Part shown: one piece after another, positions 58,340 to 64,000 of the stretch
Position numbering within the stretch: position 1 is the stretch's first letter
How the letters are laid out: every line of letters begins with the position of its first letter
Source: Mauremys mutica
Taxonomy: Eukaryota > Chordata > Testudines > Geoemydidae
Assembly (NCBI RefSeq): GCF_020497125.1
Contig: NC_059076.1
Location: 8,795,951-8,859,950 of the forward strand
DNA length: 64,000 bases
Direction: 5' to 3'
The notes under the pieces: model-generated
The model's database searches: none
Told to the model about the DNA's origin: nothing
Seen by the model: the letters and a program-made list of their open reading frames with translations, nothing else
Program-made: the position numbers and the translations under genes

Positions 58340-58424
58340 GAAAATCTGGAACGATAGAGAAAAAATTAAAAGAACGCTGTCAAGAGCTTTTATAAATATT
58401 TTACTTTCCATTCTCCTCCTCTCC
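58340..58424 (+). repeat. 85-bp direct duplication, copy 2
   Basis: Same orientation as 56886-56970, 1454 bp downstream, 81 of 85 positions identical. Flanking sequence is unrelated. Confidence 0.9.
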
Positions 58425-61400
58425 CTTGTCCCTCCTCCCTTCCTCCCTCCCACCAATACCAGCAGAGGAGTTTAAAACAGTATTTGTTTCCCTGCATGTT
58501 TCGTCATCATTCATTTGGTTCTTCTTTCTAATATAGCCCAATAGAGCAGCATGCATCTATAGTCTTCCTCTTGTCTTCGCCCCAAATGTACACCAGAAAG
58601 TAGCATGCCAGCTAGAAGGCAAACCCAAGTGAGAATGCAATGTAAGTGTAGAATAATACGTGTAATGTGCACAGCTCAGAAGATGTTGCATAAAGCATAT
58701 GGATAGAGCCAATGCCACAATAAGCAGCTATTAGGGTTGGTTCAGATACATCTGGGACCTCTTCCAAAACCATTCACTTGTGCCCACAGCCTGGCAACAA
58801 GGTGGGGTAATTCCCTCCTCCTCGCTGCCCTGAATTTGCTCTGCGATGCCAGCTATGTGTGGGGTGGGGGGGACAGGGAGAGAATGGGTGATGCATGTGT
58901 GTGTGTTTGGAGAGTAGCTAGGGTTACGGTGGATGATGTTCACCTGTTAAAAAGGAAGAGGAGGACCCATGATTTGTCCCAGGTGGTGCTGTGATAAAGG
59001 GGAGACCACATGGTCCCCAGAGGGTTTGAGTTACAAACCCAGAGGCCTCAGTCAGTTGAAAGCAGCTCATATGCCTTACAGTGCAGCACCCGTGCCTGAG
59101 CAGTAACCATCACTCTAGGATTTCAGCCCATTCCTGCTGTGCTAAGGCCATCCAGTGTGGCAGCCCTATTCAGCTGGAGGTTTGGTACCTGTGTCTGAAC
59201 ATCCCCTGGTGCCAGACCCAGACGTCCATGGAGATTTAGTCTCCTTGAGGAGGGACAATAAACAGCTTGACGTTCAGTCAACAAAACTTGAACCCAGTGT
59301 GTGCGCTGTTACGTACATTGTGAGCATTCGCCTCAGAAATTCCGTGGTTGGAAAATGCGGCACAATAGCCATGGGTTAATAAAGGGAAATAGCTTTTCTT
59401 TCAAACATGTGCACTAAACGGGAAAAGATGACTGAAGTTCAGAAAAAAAGAACCACCAAGTCACTTCTAAGAAGGAGCCAATCAGAAGGAACTTTGCATC
59501 TGCCTTCTAATTGGTTCATCAAAGTGAATAATTGTTTTCACTACTCGGTTAGAATGAGTCAATATAGACTAACTTACATATACAATCTTATTGGTTAACG
59601 TTACTCCCATACTGCTGCTCTCTGGTCAGGCAAAAAATTGGAGCTATAGACTTGCCAAGTGAATGTTTTTAACTAATCAAGAGTCAGAACTTCCTGCTTT
59701 TATGTAACAAAATCTTATGGGTTTCTCCACAACTGGAGACTGATACAGAAAGCAGGAAGGAAAAAGGTATCTATAGAAGCTGCTCATTTTTGGCAAGTTG
59801 TAAGAACATATGGATGATCAATGAAACAATATGTATACGATGTCCTAGGAGATATATTCTATTTAACATGGAAACATTGTAGACTAGCCTAGTTAGTTTT
59901 AATTTGGAAACCTTTTGTTTCCAAACTGAAATAGCTATTACAGGTGCCTGCTAGTTATCAATCATATAATTCATGTACACATTTCAGCTGGTGATACTCT
60001 TACCCAAAAACATGCCAACAAAACATTTTCTTAACTACTAGCAGTTTGCTTGGTTTCCTTTTCCTCTGTGTATATTCTTTTCTGTGTCTATTCCTTAAAT
60101 GCTCTGTACAATCACATGTAAAACACCCAAGCTAAAAACCTCAATAAAAAACTCCATAAAGATGAAGCAGCAGGACAGTGCAGTTATTATGAGCTGGAAG
60201 CAAAGGGTTGATATTTTGACAGAGCTTTTTAAAAAAGGAAAACAGAAAACTCATGAAGCAGCCATCATGCTCAATTGATATGCAGGCTAACTCCTCAGCT
60301 GGTGCAAATCTGAATAGGCCCATTCAAATCACTGAGTTACAGATCTGGCTGACAACATACTTCTTGAAAGCCAAGTCGCTAGTTAAAAGGCCTGTTATTT
60401 CCCCAGCACAAATTAATCTGCCTTTGCTTGATGATCTGCTACTTGGTCTAACAGAAGACCCCCCTACAAAGAAGCTTGCCCTGGTAAGCAGAATAGAAGA
60501 GACAGGAATTTCATCCTTATGCTGTGTAGTATTTATGTCGTCTTTGTGATGCTATATGTGGTGGTGGTAACACTAGCTTTCTTCATGTCCATGTCCAGTG
60601 AGCGTAATGTATTATTATATGCAGTTGTCTGGCCGCGAGAAAAGCTGAGGAATGCCAAGAAAGTAACATTATGCTGCCCTTCACATATATAGATGACCCA
60701 ATATCGTAGTGTGCCAGTTGTAATTGACTGCATGTTACCCTACAACTCTGAAAAGGTTATTACCAGCAGCAGGACACTCCATGGGTAAATTATGGCTGTA
60801 ATAATACTGTTTTCGACCTGTCTCCCGTCACTTACCTTTGAGGCATTTACTTCAGCATTTAATTTGGATCCCAGTGGCAGAAAATCTAAAAGTGCTTCCA
60901 AATGCAGCAAGATGTTAACACACTCTGAAGACCTTGTATAATAGTTACAACAAAGATAGCTGTGAAACACCATTGTTTTCACTGGAGAAAGTTTTTGGGG
61001 AGAGCGTCAAGAGATGATAACCAGACCATTAATCAATTGAGCCAAAAAAAGACTAATGGGAATTTTGAACAAATCCCCTACACAATAATAATAATCCTGA
61101 CACATCAGTTAAAACTTAGAATAGGGGGGGAAATAAGTCATTTGACCATAGCTGATTCTTGCTGTGCTTATTACTTTGTCTGGCTTGAATGTGCCAAGAA
61201 CATTGTTGCTGGCGCCTTCAGTTTCACGTCCCTGTCAGTCACCTTCGATGGCCAGCTATAGAGAAGTGAGTGCGCACTCGGGGCTATCCTGCAAGAACTA
61301 ACAAGATGATGCTTTATGAGCCAGCACCAAACTCAAATCAGCATTTTAAATAAAACGGGATGGGATACGAACTCTTGTGCCCTGCGTTCCACCACCTTTG

Positions 61401-61489
61401 CAGCAGGAGAATAGTGGCTCAGCGCTGTCTGCTGGAGTCCACGCACATGAGGTCTCTGGAGGGAAAAAAGTCAGGGACGAGGTCTCAGT

Positions 61490-61870
61490 GAATTATTTTT
61501 AGCAAATAGTAAATTGACAAATTCATTTTTGGGCCACTGAAACTAACCATGAATTGAGTGAATTTAAGTGAATAGTTTTGGCCCAAAGAAATGATTTTTT
61601 TAAAGTCAAAGTGGTTCATTTTGACCATATGTCAAAATGACATTTTGTTTTGAAATTTAGCTACATTTATTTATCAGATGGAAACACAAACAAAAAGGGT
61701 TAAAAAAATTCCACAAATGAAACAAAAAATGTTTTGCGGTTAAACAAAACATTTTATTTGACCTGAAACAAAAAATATTTTTTTGTTTTTCATTTTGGTG
61801 AGAAAACCCCAAAAATTCAATTTCAGTTTGAATTTTCAAATTCTTTTTCCAGATTTTTTGGTGCTGCCCC
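61490..61870. repeat. AT-rich interspersed repeat
   Basis: Runs of TTTTG/CAAAA words (tcattttgaccatatgtcaa, aaatgttttgcggttaaac) similar in texture to 10640-11033. It looks internally inverted. Family unknown. Confidence 0.45.
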
Positions 61871-63711
61871 ATCCACCCAAACAAACAAACAAAAAACCCC
61901 ACACAATTATTTGCTCAACTCTTACAGTGCTATTTGTTTCACATGTTGGATGCTCTTACCATAATAAAGTGGGCAATGAAATCTGAGATGAGCCTGCCCA
62001 TTGGAAGGATTTCCCCTCCCCCACAAAAGGGAGGTCCCACTGTAGCAGGGAATGCAGGTCCCAAATGCATGTTCTGCATGGAGATATCCTTGTAAAAAGG
62101 AGTTAAGCAGCTAAAAAGCAAACTGCTGTTAGCTTTTCCCTTCCAGTTTCCATGCTCCATTGTGAAATCATTATGGGGTTACACTGCCAACGCGTGTTGT
62201 CACACAGGGGTTTGAGACACACAGTATTTCCATATGGTTGGACTAGGAAATAATTGTGCTCTCAGAGCCTGTGCTGTGGAAACACTTGTCAAATGCTGAG
62301 TTTTTAAATGGTTAACAAAGAAACACGTACATTAAATGAAACGTAGTGACCACAGTGAATTCTTAGTTGAATTCACAAACAGTTCTTTACATGTTAATAA
62401 TTTTATACAAATACCAACAATTACATAAAGCCTTTCCCCTGATGAACTCCAAACACATTACATATGGTCAGGAATTCAGCATTCCCTCGGAACACTGATT
62501 CACTGAAAATTGTGACCCTCCCGAGTTCATAGCATGTCAACGGCAGATCCGGGAGTCCTCTGCCCTAACCTCTACACCAATGCACCCTCCTTGTTAGCTT
62601 TACTGATAATGGATCAATTGGATCTGATTTTCAAAAGATTCCAGCACCACGGTTGAAAACAACAAGAAATTTTCCGCATGTTCAGAAAGACTTATGATGC
62701 ACTGTCCTTGCTCCGTTGGCCAAGGATCGCTAATGGGACTCTCTTTGACGCCCAATAACTCTTCAGTGACACATCTGTGCTAGTGCGGTGCATACTGATG
62801 AAAGGCGCGTTCTTCCTTGAGTCTGAGTATGCCTCACTCGCTTCACCTGCTCCCAGAGGTCATCATCCTACCAGGTTTTGTTTTCTCCAGTTGTCTCTTT
62901 TTAGGTTGATGATGTCCACAACAGAACCCCAATGGAGACCTAGCCAGTACTGAGTAGGGTTTGTATGTGACAACCAATCAGTTTACCTTCTAATTCCCCA
63001 GACCATCCTTTGGGATTCAGCTTCCCTACCTGTGTTCTCCGCCTTCTGTTTGTGCATTTGATTACTCCATTATCTTTGTCCTTACTGAATCTCCTTTTAT
63101 ACAGGTCAGACTATTCCCCAGCTATGCAAACCCATGCTACATTGTTTTGGAGACTTGCAGTAATATAAACTATGAACTTGATTGCCTGCAGAAATGGTCT
63201 GAAACTTACCAAATGAGATTCTTATAAGGACAAAGGTAAAGTGGTTCCACATAAGTTAATTAGTGAAGTCTGTATAGCTTTAGATTCAGATACTGAATAT
63301 CTAATCTCTGACCTTTTTTAGTAGCCATATTACAAGCAATCTATCTAATCTGTGTTTCTCTAGTTTCCCTAAGAGAATGCCTCAAGGAACTAAATGAAAT
63401 GTCATATAATGATATACTATGCCCACTGCATTTCTTTTATCCAGTCAGCTTATTATCCTAGCTAAGAAAAATAATTCAAGTTAATTCACCATAATTTGTT
63501 ATTGACAAACCCATTTAATCAGTTATGTCACCTTCTTTTTCCAGAAATGCTTACAATGTGACTTCTGTATTAAAGACCCAATACCGCAGCACTGACTTCA
63601 ATGGAAAGACTCAGTTGCATCTGTGGGTGTTGGATTAGGCTCTAATTGTGCTAGAAATGTACTGAGTATTGATGCTAAGCAGAAATGAGAGCAGTTCACT
63701 AAGTTCTGTAC

Positions 63712-63713
<2 letters not shown>

Positions 63714-63758
<45 letters not shown>

Positions 63759-63767
63759 AAAAAAAAA
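63714..63767. repeat. (CT)n microsatellite followed by A tract
   Basis: About 21 CT units (63714-63755) followed by 12 A. Confidence 0.95.
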
Positions 63768-64000
63768 GGCTCCGTGTTTTCCCTTTTCCGGCCTTCTGGG
63801 GACCTCATCTCTCCTCTATGAGAGCCAGTGTTTCCATATTCATTCTGTTGGGCCCTTTAGCACTCTAGGCTGAACTTCACTGGCTGCCTGATGAGCTGAA
63901 TATTTTCCAGTAGTTCGTCTTTAGCCTATTTACTGCCTCGTAACCTCTCTGTTTCCTCATTAACTACGATTGCATTAAGCTGTGAGTTACTCTTACGCTT

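Larger units (their letters stand above)
53031..64000. other. Apparent intergenic region downstream of ADGRL3
   Basis: No gene is recognised. Contents: palindromic-repeat copies near 54065-54195 and 57950-58030, an antisense CR1 fragment at 55205-55610, an 85-bp direct duplication (56886-56970 and 58340-58424), a TTTTCAAA-type repeat near 56285-56425, an AT-rich repeat at about 61490-61870 and a (CT)n tract at 63714-63755. In mammals ADGRL3 is followed by a large gene desert, which fits. The stretch 62690-63060 is unusual sequence I could not assign. Confidence 0.65.

Overview
This is a vertebrate nuclear window, most likely from a cryptodiran turtle. The turtle call is an inference from the repeats: CR1 LINEs with the ATTCTATGATTCTA-type 3' end, tRNA-derived SINEs with a 'TAGCTCAGTGG' A box (some with CR1-like tails), non-autonomous hAT elements and old MIR copies. 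A crocodilian or bird would share the CR1 but not these SINEs.

The only protein gene I can support is the 3' part of ADGRL3 (latrophilin-3), an adhesion GPCR, on the + strand. Seven exons are visible, all with consistent phases: a 27-nt microexon in intracellular loop 3 (213-239); the TM6/TM7 exon (3649-3817); two cytoplasmic-tail exons (8737-8862, 14041-14137); a 129-nt in-frame tail cassette (44170-44298); a 52-nt frame-switching cassette (47986-48037); and the terminal exon (50663 to about 53030). The terminal exon is readable in two frames. If the 52-nt exon is skipped, it encodes the long tail ending in the PDZ ligand LVTSL. If it is included, the same DNA gives a short frame-shifted tail that stops at 50721-50723.

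Layout: 1-212 intron; 240-3648, 3818-8736 and 8863-14040 introns; 14138-44169 a 30-kb intron carrying most of the CR1, SINE, MIR and DNA-transposon insertions; 44299-50662 introns between the alternative tail exons; 51466 to about 53030 the 3'UTR; about 53030-64000 apparently intergenic, with a CR1 fragment, a 95%-identical 85-bp direct duplication and microsatellites.

The most interesting material is the splicing architecture of the receptor tail. Each of the three alternative exons has a TGC 6-13 nt upstream of its acceptor, as in neuronal microexons, and the other exons lack it there. There is also an in-frame, recursive-splice-like CAG|GTATAA 114 nt downstream of the 129-nt cassette. Four or five DNA transposons can be delimited by inverted termini and target-site duplications. 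Most other open frames in the window look like chance.
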